Positions 17,717 to 26,736 are shown, counted from the stretch's first letter. The stretch is 45,221 nucleotides of DNA from Caldisericia bacterium (GCA_017992555.1 JAGOOK010000011.1:1-45221), one strand, 5' to 3'. Made by a program: numbers and translations. Notes: generated by a model from the letters alone, not told the origin.

Positions 17717-17722
17717 GGAGAC

Positions 17723-17751
17723 ATTTTAGCTTTTTTGTCTTTTTTTGGCAA
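17723..17751 (-). promoter_or_regulatory. Promoter of the PEP/pyruvate-binding gene, leaderless type
   Basis: On the minus strand TTGCCA (17751-17746), spacer 17, TAAAAT (17728-17723). The ATG follows after 6 nt. Confidence 0.6.
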
Positions 17752-17794
17752 TGATTTGAGAAATGCTGGATATTACCATTTTTGCTGAAAAATC

Positions 17795-17833
17795 TGAAAG
17801 AAATTGCTGTGGGCTGTTAAGCCCACAGCAATT
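17795..17833 (-). terminator. Terminator of the marR-ABC operon
   Basis: A perfect 14-bp stem (17802-17815 with 17820-17833) closed by a 4-base loop. On the minus strand it is followed by TCTTTC and, a little later, TTTTT. It starts 13 bases after the stop codon of the second ABC gene. Confidence 0.85.
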
Positions 17834-17845
17834 CTAAGACAGAAC

Positions 17846-19756
17846 CTATTCGAGCTGGTTCTGCCCAGTGTAGAGTTGGTAGTATCTTCCTTTTAAGGCA
17901 AGGAGTTCCTCGTGGTTGCCTCTTTCAATAATCTCCCCGTGCTCCAGGACCATAATGGCTTTGGAGTTTCGGACTGTTGAGAGTCTGTGGGCGATCACAA
18001 AGACTGTCCTGTTTTCCATCAGAGCATCCAAGCCCTTTTCTATCAGTCTTTCGGTGCGGGTATCAATTGAGCTGGTTGCCTCATCAAGGATCATGACTGG
18101 AGGGGATGCCACGTTGGCGCGGGCTATGGCGATAAGCTGCCTTTGCCCCTGCGATAGGTTGGCCCCGTCTCCTTCAATCATGGTGTGATATCCTTGTGGC
18201 AAACGGGTGATGAAAGAGTCTGCGCTTGCGATTTCCGCGGCCCTTATACATTCCTCGTCTGTAGCATTGAGTCGTCCATAGCGGATGTTATCCATGACTG
18301 TGCCGGTAAAAAGATGGGTATCCTGCAATACCATTCCAAGGGAGCGGCGCAAGTCGGCCTTTTTGATTTCAGTTATATTGATCCCGTCATAATGGATTTT
18401 TCCTTCGGGCACATCATAAAAGCGGTTGATGAGGTTGGTAATGGTGGTTTTTCCAGCACCTGTTGAACCAACAAAGGCAATTTTTTGGCCTGGTTTTGCG
18501 TAAAGACTTATGTCTTTGAGTACCGGCACATTGGGTTCATAACTAAAACTTACATCAAAGAACCGCACATCTCCCTTCAATTCGGTATAAGTTGATGTGC
18601 CATCTTCGCGTGGATACTTCCATGCCCAGAGGCCAGTACGTTCTTGGCGTTCTTCAATGGCCCCGTCTATTGTGCGATGAACATTGACCAGGGTCACATG
18701 CCCGTTATCAACCTCTGGTTTCTGGTCCATGACCTCGAAGATTCGCTCTGCGCCTGCGAGAGCTGCCAAAATATTGTTTATTTGGCTTGTGATCATGGTG
18801 ATTGGTTGGCCAACTTGGCGGGAATATTGCAAAAAGGCGGCAAGAGAACCAATATCAAACATGTTCATGAGTGTCAGTATTCCACCAAAAACTGCCGTTG
18901 CAGCGTAGCAGACGTTGTTCAAGTTCACCATTATTGGCATGATGATGCCGGCAAGAAAATTAGCCTTTGACGCTGTATGGTAGAATTGCTCGTTTAGTTT
19001 GTAAAACGATCGTTTGGCGGCTTCTTCATGATTGAATACTTTTATTTCTCTCAGTCCGCTAATGGTCTCTTCAATGTTTCCATTGAGTTTGCCTAGTATG
19101 ATCTGCTGGTTTTTGAAGTGCGCCTGGCTTTTAACGCCTATTTTCATCGTGATAAAAACCATCAGCACCAGTATGACAGCCGTGATCAAAAACAAAATTG
19201 GGCTGAGTACCAACATCATTATAATTGTGCCAACAAAGTTGATTGCGCTTGAGAAAAGTTGTATGAGGCTTTGTTCGAGCATCAACTGCACGTTGTCAAC
19301 ATCGTTTGTGTAGCGGCTCATTAGTTCGCCATGCGTATGCGCATCAAAATAACGCAGTTCCAGCCCCTGCATTTTGTCAAACAGGTCTTTGCGTATCGCA
19401 TTTATGGTTTTTTGTGACATCTGGACCGAAAACCGGTTTTGCAGGTAGGAAGCGATAATTCCAACCAGATAAATCATGCCAAGGAAAACTAGTGCGATTG
19501 CCAGGCCTTTGAAGTTTCCAGGCAGGATATAATTATTGATCAGTGGTTTGAGGAAATATGATCCTGCGAGCATGCTTGCCGAGTTGAGCAGGAGAAAGAT
19601 CAATATTGCCCCGATAAGCAGTTTGCTTTTCCCAAGATACCCAAAAATGCGGGCAATCGTATTTTTAGGGTTTTTGGGTTTCTCGAAACCTCTAGGCCCA
19701 GGGCCTCCTGGTCCTGGGCCTCTCATCATATTTGGCGCCCTTTTTTGCTCTGCCAT
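17846..19756 (-). CDS. ABC exporter half-transporter, catalytically complete subunit, 636 aa
   Basis: An N-terminal six-helix exporter domain (about residues 40-330) is followed by a nucleotide-binding domain. Motifs: Walker A GSTGAGKTT, Walker B VMILDEATSS with the catalytic Glu, and an H-loop His in VIAHRLST. The signature reads LSQGQ instead of LSGGQ. This combination is typical of one partner of heterodimeric multidrug or lipid exporters (TM287/288 type), in which this subunit supplies the competent catalytic residues. An unusual Pro/Gly-rich stretch (residues 8-25, GPGPGGPGPRG) precedes the first helix. The start ATG 19756 overlaps the upstream stop (TAATG), so the two subunits are translationally coupled. 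Confidence 0.93.
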   Translation of the reverse strand: MAEQKRAPNMMRGPGPGGPGPRGFEKPKNPKNTIARIFGYLGKSKLLIGAILIFLLLNSASMLAGSYFLKPLINNYILPGNFKGLAIALVFLGMIYLVGIIASYLQNRFSVQMSQKTINAIRKDLFDKMQGLELRYFDAHTHGELMSRYTNDVDNVQLMLEQSLIQLFSSAINFVGTIIMMLVLSPILFLITAVILVLMVFITMKIGVKSQAHFKNQQIILGKLNGNIEETISGLREIKVFNHEEAAKRSFYKLNEQFYHTASKANFLAGIIMPIMVNLNNVCYAATAVFGGILTLMNMFDIGSLAAFLQYSRQVGQPITMITSQINNILAALAGAERIFEVMDQKPEVDNGHVTLVNVHRTIDGAIEERQERTGLWAWKYPREDGTSTYTELKGDVRFFDVSFSYEPNVPVLKDISLYAKPGQKIAFVGSTGAGKTTITNLINRFYDVPEGKIHYDGINITEIKKADLRRSLGMVLQDTHLFTGTVMDNIRYGRLNATDEECIRAAEIASADSFITRLPQGYHTMIEGDGANLSQGQRQLIAIARANVASPPVMILDEATSSIDTRTERLIEKGLDALMENRTVFVIAHRLSTVRNSKAIMVLEHGEIIERGNHEELLALKGRYYQLYTGQNQLE

Positions 19757-21501
19757 TATGAGGCCAGCCCTTCTTGCTGAGAATTGCATATTTCACGGTA
19801 TATCGTGTTGGTCGCAAAGAGAGTTTCATGTGTGCCCATGCCAGAGATTTTGCCATCATCAAGCACGATAATTTTGTTTGCGTCTTTTACCGAACTGATG
19901 CGTTGTGCTACGATCAAAACAGTTGTCCCATTCAGATTTTTATAGAACGATTGCCTGATTTTTGCCTCTGTTGCGGTATCAACGGCGCTGGTGCTGTCAT
20001 CGAGAATCAAAATGCGTGGTTTTTTCATCATTGCTCTTGCAATACACAACCTTTGCTTTTGACCACCTGATACATTTACACCACCCTGGCCAAGCTCTGT
20101 CTCATAGCCATTTGGAAAGCTCGTAATGAAATCGTGGGCTTGTGCGTCATGAGCGGCTTCCTCAATCTCTGCCTGTGAGGCATTTTCATTTCCCCAAAGA
20201 AGGTTCTCTCTTATAGTTCCGGAAAATAGCACATTTTTTTGGAGTACCATTCCAATGCCATCGCGAAGTGTTTTTAGACTATAATCTCGAACGTCATTTC
20301 CATCCACCAGTACCTGTCCGGCTGTCGTATCGTAAAGGCGCGGAATCAGGCTGAGGAGCGAGGTTTTGCCTGAACCTGTGCCACCTACGATGGCAACAAT
20401 TTCACCAGGTTCAATGGTAAAGGTAATTTTTGAGAGGACATCTTTACCCTCCCCAACGGTGCTATATCGGAAATCGACACCCCTAAACTCAATCTTGCCT
20501 CTAGATATGGCAGGAGCAATTTTACCTGCCAAGGAATTTGGTTTGTCTACAATGTCAATCTTTGTGTCGAGGACTTCCAAAACTCTTTTCCCGCATGCTT
20601 CTGCACGGGCGGACAGAATAAAGACCATCGAGAACATCATGACACTTATCAAAATCTGCATCATATAGCTAATAAAGCTGATCAATTCACCTGCTCCCAT
20701 GGTGTGGGTGCCAACCATCTTGCCGCCAAACCAGATAACGCTTATGGTGGCAAAACTTAATATGAAAATCATGATTGGCATAATCAGGCTTATTAAATAA
20801 CCAGCTTTCATGGCTGCTTTTGTGAGATCATCGTTTACTTTCTTAAACTTTAGTTTTTCGTGAGCTTCACGAACAAAAGCTTTTACTACACGAACTGCAA
20901 TCAGGTTTTCCTGTACAGTGCCATTTAGGGCGTCAAGGCGCTGCTGCATGATGGTGAATAGCTTGTCGGCTGACCTGAAGACCAGTATGACACCAAAGGC
21001 CAGTGCTGGGACTGCCACGAAAATGATGGTTGATAGCTTCAAGTTGATGCTCATGGCAAAAACTATGGCCGAAATTAACATCAATGGTGCACGAAGCAAC
21101 ATGCGCAGGGTCATCAATACCGTGGTTTGCAATTGTGTCACATCACTGGTCAGGCGGGTCACAAGAGAAGCGGTGCTGAATTCATCTATATTGGAGAATG
21201 AAAAAGATTGCACTTTGTCAAACAATGCCTTACGGAGATTTGCTGCAAACCCCTGGCTGGCATCAGCTGAAAATTTCATGTTGATTATGCCAAATCCAAT
21301 AGCAACCATTGCAAGCAAAACCATAATCCCACCCATTCCGGCAATAAAGCCAATGTCCTTTTGCGGAATGCCATTGTCCACGATTTTTGCCATTAAAAGC
21401 GGTATCATCATTTCACAAACCACATCAACCGTCACTGCCAAAAAGCAGTACAAGATGTTCTTTTTATACTGCCCGACATAAGCGTATAGCCTTTTTATCA
21501 C
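19756..21501 (-). CDS. ABC exporter half-transporter, degenerate-site subunit, 581 aa
   Basis: Six membrane helices (about residues 15-300) and a nucleotide-binding domain with Walker A GGTGSGKTS (373-381) and a canonical signature VSGGQ. The residue after Walker B is Asp502 (ILILDDST) instead of Glu, and the H-loop His is replaced by Gln533 (VAQR). This subunit therefore carries the degenerate ATP site and its partner the consensus one, as in TM287/288-type heterodimers. Start is GTG 21501, six bases after the marR stop, with AGGAAGGAG 9 nt upstream. Drug, peptide or lipid export under MarR control is likely; the substrate is unknown. Confidence 0.93.
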   Translation of the reverse strand: MIKRLYAYVGQYKKNILYCFLAVTVDVVCEMMIPLLMAKIVDNGIPQKDIGFIAGMGGIMVLLAMVAIGFGIINMKFSADASQGFAANLRKALFDKVQSFSFSNIDEFSTASLVTRLTSDVTQLQTTVLMTLRMLLRAPLMLISAIVFAMSINLKLSTIIFVAVPALAFGVILVFRSADKLFTIMQQRLDALNGTVQENLIAVRVVKAFVREAHEKLKFKKVNDDLTKAAMKAGYLISLIMPIMIFILSFATISVIWFGGKMVGTHTMGAGELISFISYMMQILISVMMFSMVFILSARAEACGKRVLEVLDTKIDIVDKPNSLAGKIAPAISRGKIEFRGVDFRYSTVGEGKDVLSKITFTIEPGEIVAIVGGTGSGKTSLLSLIPRLYDTTAGQVLVDGNDVRDYSLKTLRDGIGMVLQKNVLFSGTIRENLLWGNENASQAEIEEAAHDAQAHDFITSFPNGYETELGQGGVNVSGGQKQRLCIARAMMKKPRILILDDSTSAVDTATEAKIRQSFYKNLNGTTVLIVAQRISSVKDANKIIVLDDGKISGMGTHETLFATNTIYREICNSQQEGLAS

Positions 21502-21507
21502 CCTTGC

Positions 21508-21981
21508 TCACTCCTTCCTTTTTAGTTGGTTAGGCAATCGCGCACCCATTGTTTCGAGGTTCTTGATCATGCGAAGATAAAACCTTTTAAGTTGTTCCCG
21601 TTCCAGTTCCGAGAACCCATCAAATACGCTCCTGTCTGTTTTGTCGAATATACTGAGGCATTCTTCTATATACTCCACACCCTTTTTTGTGAGTGTAATA
21701 ACATTGCGCCGCAGATCTTTTTCATCTGATATTTTGCATAACAGCCCTGCTTTTTCCATGCGCTTGACTGAGATCGCAACAGTGGGTGGGCTGATTCCAA
21801 TGGCATCGCCAAGTTCTTTTTGGGAAGCTTTCATACCCTTTATCTTGTGCAATGCAACTAGGATGTAAGGGTGGGTTACTTTGAGTCCTTGCTTTTCTAG
21901 CGCCGATTTTAGGTAAGTGTGATGCATACGGTCAAATACGCGAAGCAGCCATTCAAGATTGTTTTGGTCGTATTCCGCCAT
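21508..21981 (-). CDS. MarR-family transcriptional regulator, 157 aa
   Basis: A winged-helix MarR protein. The helix-turn-helix lies at about residues 50-80 ('SQKELGDAIGISPPTVAISV' then KRMEKAGLL), followed by the wing with 'DEKDLRRNVITLTKKG', which contains the conserved D-x-R of the family. A strong GGAGGT site is 3 nt before the ATG. It is the first gene of a marR-ABC-ABC operon and should repress the exporter genes and itself by binding the palindrome at 22009-22022, releasing it when a ligand, probably an exported toxic compound, binds. Confidence 0.93.
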   Translation of the reverse strand: MAEYDQNNLEWLLRVFDRMHHTYLKSALEKQGLKVTHPYILVALHKIKGMKASQKELGDAIGISPPTVAISVKRMEKAGLLCKISDEKDLRRNVITLTKKGVEYIEECLSIFDKTDRSVFDGFSELEREQLKRFYLRMIKNLETMGARLPNQLKRKE

Positions 21982-22008
21982 TCGACCTCCTTTGTTTTAT
22001 ATAAAATA

Positions 22009-22022
22009 ATTTGTCGACAAAT
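22009..22022. promoter_or_regulatory. MarR operator (palindrome)
   Basis: A perfect 14-bp palindrome ATTTGTCGACAAAT that overlaps the last two bases of the marR -10 box and covers the transcription start. Partial symmetry extends to about 26 bp. Size and place fit a MarR dimer site, implying autoregulation. Confidence 0.7.
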
Positions 22023-22049
22023 AATATTATGGCATTTTTATTATGTCAA
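22021..22049 (-). promoter_or_regulatory. Promoter of the marR-ABC operon
   Basis: On the minus strand a perfect TTGACA (22049-22044), a 17-nt spacer and TATTAT (22026-22021). The leader of about 33 nt carries the GGAGGT site of marR. Confidence 0.8.
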
Positions 22050-22110
22050 TAAACAATTTCAAACATTCAGCCAAAAATTTTAAGGAAGGGAAGGAGAAAT
22101 TTTGAGGAGT

Positions 22111-22605
22111 TTACTCGATAAGATTCCTCATTCGGCCATCTTTCCCCAGGATCTGAATGACAGGGTTGTCGTTTTCGTCCAGTCCAATGATTATCCTTGG
22201 TCTGCCATCCTTTCCTGAAAATGTGAGAACAGGTGAGTCATTCTCAATTTTAAGCTCTGCCTTGCTATATTTTTTTGATCCCATTACTTCTGCTTTTTTA
22301 TCCTTGCCATTGATAAAGATGCAAGCCCCACCAGCTTCTGGTGTATCAAAAGCGTACATGCCAACCGCCTCATGCCTCGAATAGTCCAATGCAAACACAG
22401 CCGCTCTCTGGTTATCCATAACACCGATGCCACCCAATTCGTTCCCGTTGCAGTCCATCAGCTGGATGCCTGTGATGGCTGTATCTCTCTTGTAAATGGT
22501 ACCGTCAACTTTTGGGTCTGGCGCCGGTGAGGCAATGCATATCCTTGATACCATATTTTTATCTGACACCGTGATTCTTTGAATGTTTATTTCGCTCTCG
22601 TTCAT
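22111..22605 (-). CDS. Small beta-rich protein of unknown function, 164 aa
   Basis: No signal peptide or membrane helix. The sequence is a succession of short beta-strand and turn units, most regular at the C-terminus, where 'GKDGRPRIIIGLDENDNPVI' is followed by 'QILGKDGRMR'. An AGAGGG site lies 9 nt before the ATG. Proteins with such 'GxPRIxLGxDxxGxP' units form long beta-prism or solenoid sheets, but I cannot name a family. It lies alone, downstream of gdhA's terminator and upstream of the marR operon, all on the same strand. Confidence 0.7.
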   Translation of the reverse strand: MNESEINIQRITVSDKNMVSRICIASPAPDPKVDGTIYKRDTAITGIQLMDCNGNELGGIGVMDNQRAAVFALDYSRHEAVGMYAFDTPEAGGACIFINGKDKKAEVMGSKKYSKAELKIENDSPVLTFSGKDGRPRIIIGLDENDNPVIQILGKDGRMRNLIE

Positions 22606-22674
22606 TGCAGTTTTCCCTCTCTGGCCTGAAAAAGTTTTTGAGTATTTCTATCATACGGCATGAAATGAATACAG

Positions 22675-22710
22675 GAAAATAAAAAAGCCGCTCTTTTTGG
22701 AGCGGCTTTT
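22675..22710 (-). terminator. Terminator of gdhA
   Basis: An 11-bp perfect stem (22683-22693 with 22700-22710), core GCCGCTC/GAGCGGC, loop of 6. On the minus strand it runs into TTTTTTATTTT. It lies about 30 bases after the gdhA stop. Confidence 0.9.
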
Positions 22711-22741
22711 GATTGCTTAAATTTTTATTTGGGGGAGGTTA

Positions 22742-24028
22742 TCACACCCAGCCACGAAGCCTGCAGGCTTCAGCGACTCTGGAGACAGCGATCATGTAGG
22801 CTGCGTCTCTCATGTAGATTTTCTTCTTGGAGGCAAGCGATGCAACTTCGTGGAATGCGCTGGTCATCTTGGTGTCGAGCTTGTTGAGGACTTCATCCTT
22901 TTCCCAGAAGTAGTTCATGTTGCACTGGACCTGTTCGAAATAGGAGCAGGTGACTCCACCGGCGTTGGCAAGGAAGTCCGGGATCACGAAAATGCCGCGT
23001 TCGTGGATGACCTTGTCTGCTTCTGGAGTGGTTGGGCCATTGGCGCCTTCGCCGATGATTTTGACTTTCTTGGAAATCCTATTTACGTTTTCGCCAGTGA
23101 TCTGGTTTTCAAGTGCTGCTGGGATGAGTATGTCAACTTCCTGTTCGATCCATGCATCACCTGCAAGTACCTGATACCCGAGGTCTTGGGCTTTCTTCTT
23201 GTCGATTCCGCCGAACCTGTCGGTGATTTTCCTGAGTTCATCAAGGCTTACACCAGTTGACTTTTTGAAAGTGTATGAAGTCTGGTCTTCCTGGCTCCAG
23301 CAGGAAACGCAGATGACTGTTCCGCCGAGTTTTGTGTAGAGATCAACAGCGTACTGGGCAACGTTTCCGAAACCCTGAACTGCTGCTGTTGTGTTCTTTG
23401 GGTCGATTCCCATGAGCTTGAGGGCTTCCCTAATTGTGTATACAACGCCATAACCTGTTGCTTCGGTTCTGCCCTTTGATCCGCCCATGCCAACTGGTTT
23501 TCCGGTAATGACTCCCGGATACCTGGCGCCTGTGATCTTCTCATACTCATCCATCATCCAGAGCATGTGCTGACCATTGGTCATCACGTCTGGTGCCGGG
23601 ACGTCCTGGAGCGGTCCGATATTGATGGCAACCTGGCGAACCCAGCCCCTACAAATCTGTTCCTGTTCCCTCATGCTGAGATTGTGTGGATCGCAGATGA
23701 CTCCACCTTTTCCGCCACCAAGAGGAATATCTACAACTGAACACTTCCAGGTCATCCATGTGGCAAGTGCCCTTACTGTGTCTGCAGTTTCCTGCGGATG
23801 GAAGCGAATTCCACCCTTGCATGGTCCACGAGCATCATTGTGCTGAACCCTGTATCCCTGAAAAACTTTGACTGAACCATCGTCCATGCGGACTGGAATG
23901 CGGATGTGGTACTCTCTCTGCGGAAAGCGGAGAAGCTGCCTGGTGCCCTCATCCAGATCAAGCATGTCGGCTACCTTGTCAAACTGCTCCTGGGCCATCT
24001 TGAATGCATTGAAACCCTTCTCTGACAT
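22742..24028 (-). CDS. gdhA: Glutamate dehydrogenase, 428 aa
   Basis: A Glu/Leu/Phe/Val dehydrogenase of the hexameric short type (usual length about 420). It catalyses reversible oxidative deamination of glutamate to 2-oxoglutarate with NAD(P). The substrate domain contains 'GYRVQHNDARGPCKGGIRFH' and the catalytic lysine region 'DIPLGGGKGG' (Lys107). The Rossmann fold begins with 'TAAVQGFGNVAQYAVDLY'. 'MTNGQHMLWMMDEYEKITG' and 'VQCNMNYFW' are family blocks. GGAG lies 8 nt before the ATG. It is monocistronic, with its own terminator. In an anaerobe it would link amino-acid fermentation or ammonia assimilation to the 2-oxoglutarate pool. Confidence 0.97.
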   Translation of the reverse strand: MSEKGFNAFKMAQEQFDKVADMLDLDEGTRQLLRFPQREYHIRIPVRMDDGSVKVFQGYRVQHNDARGPCKGGIRFHPQETADTVRALATWMTWKCSVVDIPLGGGKGGVICDPHNLSMREQEQICRGWVRQVAINIGPLQDVPAPDVMTNGQHMLWMMDEYEKITGARYPGVITGKPVGMGGSKGRTEATGYGVVYTIREALKLMGIDPKNTTAAVQGFGNVAQYAVDLYTKLGGTVICVSCWSQEDQTSYTFKKSTGVSLDELRKITDRFGGIDKKKAQDLGYQVLAGDAWIEQEVDILIPAALENQITGENVNRISKKVKIIGEGANGPTTPEADKVIHERGIFVIPDFLANAGGVTCSYFEQVQCNMNYFWEKDEVLNKLDTKMTSAFHEVASLASKKKIYMRDAAYMIAVSRVAEACRLRGWV

Positions 24029-24414
24029 TTTACAACTCCTTTTTTATTTTAGCCCCCTCATTTCTTTGGAGGCAATGATACCTTTTAAACCCGAGTCTTT
24101 ATTAGTCCAATGGTACAAAGAGTCAAGGCCTATTTTGTTGGCAAATGGTTCTTTTGCAAACCTTCCACATAAATATTGTACATGCCTTGTAGTACTTTAT
24201 GTTAAATATTTTTATGGGCATTGACAAAAATATATTATTGAGTGTCGCTGTGAATCCTCGGATTTGTGAAACTGGTAACAATCTGTAAAATACTGCCCAT
24301 CTGAGTTTGGGAAGTATGACACAATTAAAATCGTGAAAACTGTTTTAATCACTTTTTAAAGTTGCCGCCTGATGAAAACCGAGAAAAAACCTCTTGAAAA
24401 CGCTTGGGTGTCAA
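24029..24414. other. Intergenic region between gdhA and the stalk-domain gene
   Basis: 386 bases, AT-rich, with no gene I can support. It holds a possible leftward promoter for gdhA (24099-24126). A TTGACA at 24221-24226 on the plus strand has no matching -10. I see no clear terminator for the 494-aa gene, which reads into this region. Confidence 0.5.
24099..24126 (-). promoter_or_regulatory. Possible gdhA promoter
   Basis: On the minus strand TTGACT (24126-24121), spacer 16, and TAATAA (24104-24099). The -10 is weak, but the position, about 70 nt upstream of the ATG, is plausible. Confidence 0.35.
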
Positions 24415-25899
24415 TCAGTCCGGGTCCCAGTCAATTTTGGCAGTTTTTGTCTGGCTGTTCCAGCCGGTTGTTGCGCCAAAGAAATCAGATATTGCCCTTA
24501 TTGGGACAAGCGTCCTCCCATCTGTAACAGATGGGGTTATATCGAGATTCACCTGTTTGCCATCTACTGTGGCTGTGTTTTCCCCAAGCTTCATGATGAT
24601 CGTTTTTGAGAGCCTTGCTATGGTTATCGTTTTTATTTTCTGGTTCCAAACAACACTGGCCCCAAAGGCGTCAGAAATGAACCTGAGCGGGACCATGACC
24701 CTGGAGTTTATTATTCTTGCTGGTGAATCAAGTTGAAAGGTTTTTGAATTTATTGTTGCCTGTTTCGATCCGGCAACCAACGATACTGAAATGCTTGGGT
24801 CTGTACTGATAGAAATAGGAACAAAGACGAGCTGGCAAGCACCCTTGGGGAGCGCAACCAGTTTTGTATCGTGTGATTTGCCATATGGAAGGAGGCTTGC
24901 ATTGATGGTTACCAAAATCTCCCTGCCCTCTTCTGTGGACCTTGGATCAAATTTTAGCCAACCGTCATTGCATACCATATCAAACTTTGGAGAACCAAGC
25001 AAAATCAGTTTTTTTGTGAAAGAGGTTCCCCTTGGAGCGTATCCAAAATCAATACTTTGCGGTAAGGATTTTGCGCAAACCGGCATGTCGGCCAGGATCG
25101 TTGCCCCAATAGGAAATTCGTGTTTTATTCCCTTGCCGTACAGGGTTATTCTTGACTGGACAACCTGGTCTGGTTTGGCGAAATTCCAGTTAATGCCGAA
25201 TTTTATTGTGATTGATCCCCCTGATTGCAGAGAGAACTGGGGGCCATTTTGAATAACTACCCAAGGTTGACTTGAGCTTGCGGTAAAAAAGATATCAGAT
25301 TCGGTATTATTTGTTGCGACGACGCTCGCATAAGCTTGTGATGCTGGTATTATGTTTTCGAAATCGACAACGAGGGGAACAGTTGTTATGTCGTTGCAAG
25401 CATTGCATTCCTGGACGATCTTGTCTACTGAAATGTAATATCTGGTCCTTTTCACGTACAAATCTGCTTCACCGATGATTTGTCCGGAATCATCGATTGC
25501 CTGGGCCTTGATTATGGATTTTCCAAAAGGGACATCATTTTTATCAAAAGCAGTTCTGAAATTTCCCTTTCCTGTGTTTGCAGTTGTGGGTGTAATGTTC
25601 CCTCCATCAACCGATAGCTTGAGTGTACACAGAGGCGGGTCTTTTTCCCTGGTTCTTACTTGCACTATGAATGTTAGGGATTGCGGATTTATGAAATCCA
25701 GGTCAGGATGTATGCAGTAGGTACATCTTCTGGGTTTGGCATTCAGGGGGGCTTGAAAAGTATTGGCAAATTTGCCAATATTAATAGCTATGCTGTTATC
25801 AGGCAAAGCATTTGCTATAACAGCGTTGATTGACAACACAGCAATGATAAGCGCCGTGGCCAGATGAAATCTCTTTGGTTCTTTGCTCACCGCTAGCAT
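24415..25899 (-). CDS. Secreted protein with C-terminal stalk domain, 494 aa
   Basis: The start ATG 25899 is chosen because GAGGTG lies 6-8 nt upstream; a GTG three codons earlier overlaps that site. Residues 1-32 are a signal peptide. The next 340 residues are beta-sandwich-like repeats. One carries two Cys-containing segments ('KPRRCTYCIHPD' and 'QECNACND') that could bind a metal or form disulfides. One block, 'ASVVATNNTESDIFFTASSS' with 'QPWVVI', resembles BACON-type Ig modules. The C-terminal 120 residues are two halves of the copper amine oxidase N-like stalk domain ('SRVMVPLRFISDAFGASVVW', 'GRTLVPIRAISDFFGATTGW'). Probably surface-located; role unknown. Confidence 0.85.
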   Translation of the reverse strand: MLAVSKEPKRFHLATALIIAVLSINAVIANALPDNSIAINIGKFANTFQAPLNAKPRRCTYCIHPDLDFINPQSLTFIVQVRTREKDPPLCTLKLSVDGGNITPTTANTGKGNFRTAFDKNDVPFGKSIIKAQAIDDSGQIIGEADLYVKRTRYYISVDKIVQECNACNDITTVPLVVDFENIIPASQAYASVVATNNTESDIFFTASSSQPWVVIQNGPQFSLQSGGSITIKFGINWNFAKPDQVVQSRITLYGKGIKHEFPIGATILADMPVCAKSLPQSIDFGYAPRGTSFTKKLILLGSPKFDMVCNDGWLKFDPRSTEEGREILVTINASLLPYGKSHDTKLVALPKGACQLVFVPISISTDPSISVSLVAGSKQATINSKTFQLDSPARIINSRVMVPLRFISDAFGASVVWNQKIKTITIARLSKTIIMKLGENTATVDGKQVNLDITPSVTDGRTLVPIRAISDFFGATTGWNSQTKTAKIDWDPD

Positions 25900-25950
25900 T
25901 TTATACACCTCGATGCTGTTGTGGTCAACACAAAGTTTTTTGGAGGCTTC

Positions 25951-26736
25951 ATGAAAATTGCAGTTTGCATAAAACAGGTCCCTGATCCTGAAAAATTCTC
26001 GGCGGGCTCTTTTGAGAAAGACTGGAGACTTTCGAGAGGCTCATATCCAAAAACCACCAATCCGGTTGACAAGAATGCGCTGGAGCTTGCTCTCCAGCTG
26101 GCTGGCCAAGATCCTGTGGAAATAATTACGGTTGGTCCGGAAAGTGCCAAGGAGGCGCTGCGAGAGATGCTTTCGATTGGCGCATCATCAGCAGTCCACA
26201 TCAAAGACCCAGCCCTTGAAGGAGCTGATCTGCTCTCAACCACCATTGCACTTTCTGCAGCAATCAAAAGGAGGGGCCCTTTTGATGTAATAATCTGTGG
26301 CAAGCAATCCACGGATGCCGGAAATGCTTCTATCCCTTCCATGCTTGCAGAGATGCTTGGGCTACCTTCATCCACAGGATGCGAGAAGGTTGAATTCGTG
26401 GATGGAAAACTTTTTGCTTACCAACCAGGCGACCTTGGGATGGTGGTCTGGAAAATTGAGCTTCCATGCGTTTTATCTGTTACAAAAAACATCAATACGC
26501 CAAGGCTCCCATCACTTAGGGGAATGACCAAAGCGATGCAGACTGAAATAGTGATGTATGACTTGCAAAGTTTGGGAATAGAAAGTTTGCCGGAGGGCAG
26601 GTTGCAACCCGGCAACATTATAAGCTCAAAACAAATCACCAGGGAAATAACCACCCAGATTTTTGAAGGTGAAACATCGCAGATTAAAGCTGCCGCGCTT
26701 TTGATGTCGCTTAGAGAAAAGGGGTTGATCCAGTGA
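25951..26736 (+). CDS. etfB: Electron transfer flavoprotein beta subunit, 261 aa
   Basis: Begins 'MKIAVCIKQVPDPEKF', typical for EtfB. 'TNPVDKNALELALQLAGQDP' and 'CGKQSTDAGNASIPSMLAE' are conserved adenine-nucleotide fold segments; 'PRLPSLRGMTKAM' is the conserved C-terminal block. Length is normal (about 260). The start ATG 25951 has TGGAGG five bases upstream; an in-frame ATG at 25921 has none. EtfB pairs with EtfA to shuttle electrons between acyl-CoA or other dehydrogenases and an electron acceptor. No dehydrogenase gene is adjacent, so the partner enzyme, and whether it is a bifurcating Etf, cannot be told here. Confidence 0.95.
   Translation: MKIAVCIKQVPDPEKFSAGSFEKDWRLSRGSYPKTTNPVDKNALELALQLAGQDPVEIITVGPESAKEALREMLSIGASSAVHIKDPALEGADLLSTTIALSAAIKRRGPFDVIICGKQSTDAGNASIPSMLAEMLGLPSSTGCEKVEFVDGKLFAYQPGDLGMVVWKIELPCVLSVTKNINTPRLPSLRGMTKAMQTEIVMYDLQSLGIESLPEGRLQPGNIISSKQITREITTQIFEGETSQIKAAALLMSLREKGLIQ

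Noticed and set aside
22850-23260. Plus-strand frame of 136 codons opposite gdhA
   Set aside because: Mirror frame of a highly conserved enzyme gene; no start signals.
24221-24250. TTGACA at 24221 as a rightward promoter
   Set aside because: No -10-like element at 15-18 nt and no plus-strand gene downstream before the oppositely oriented stalk-domain gene.
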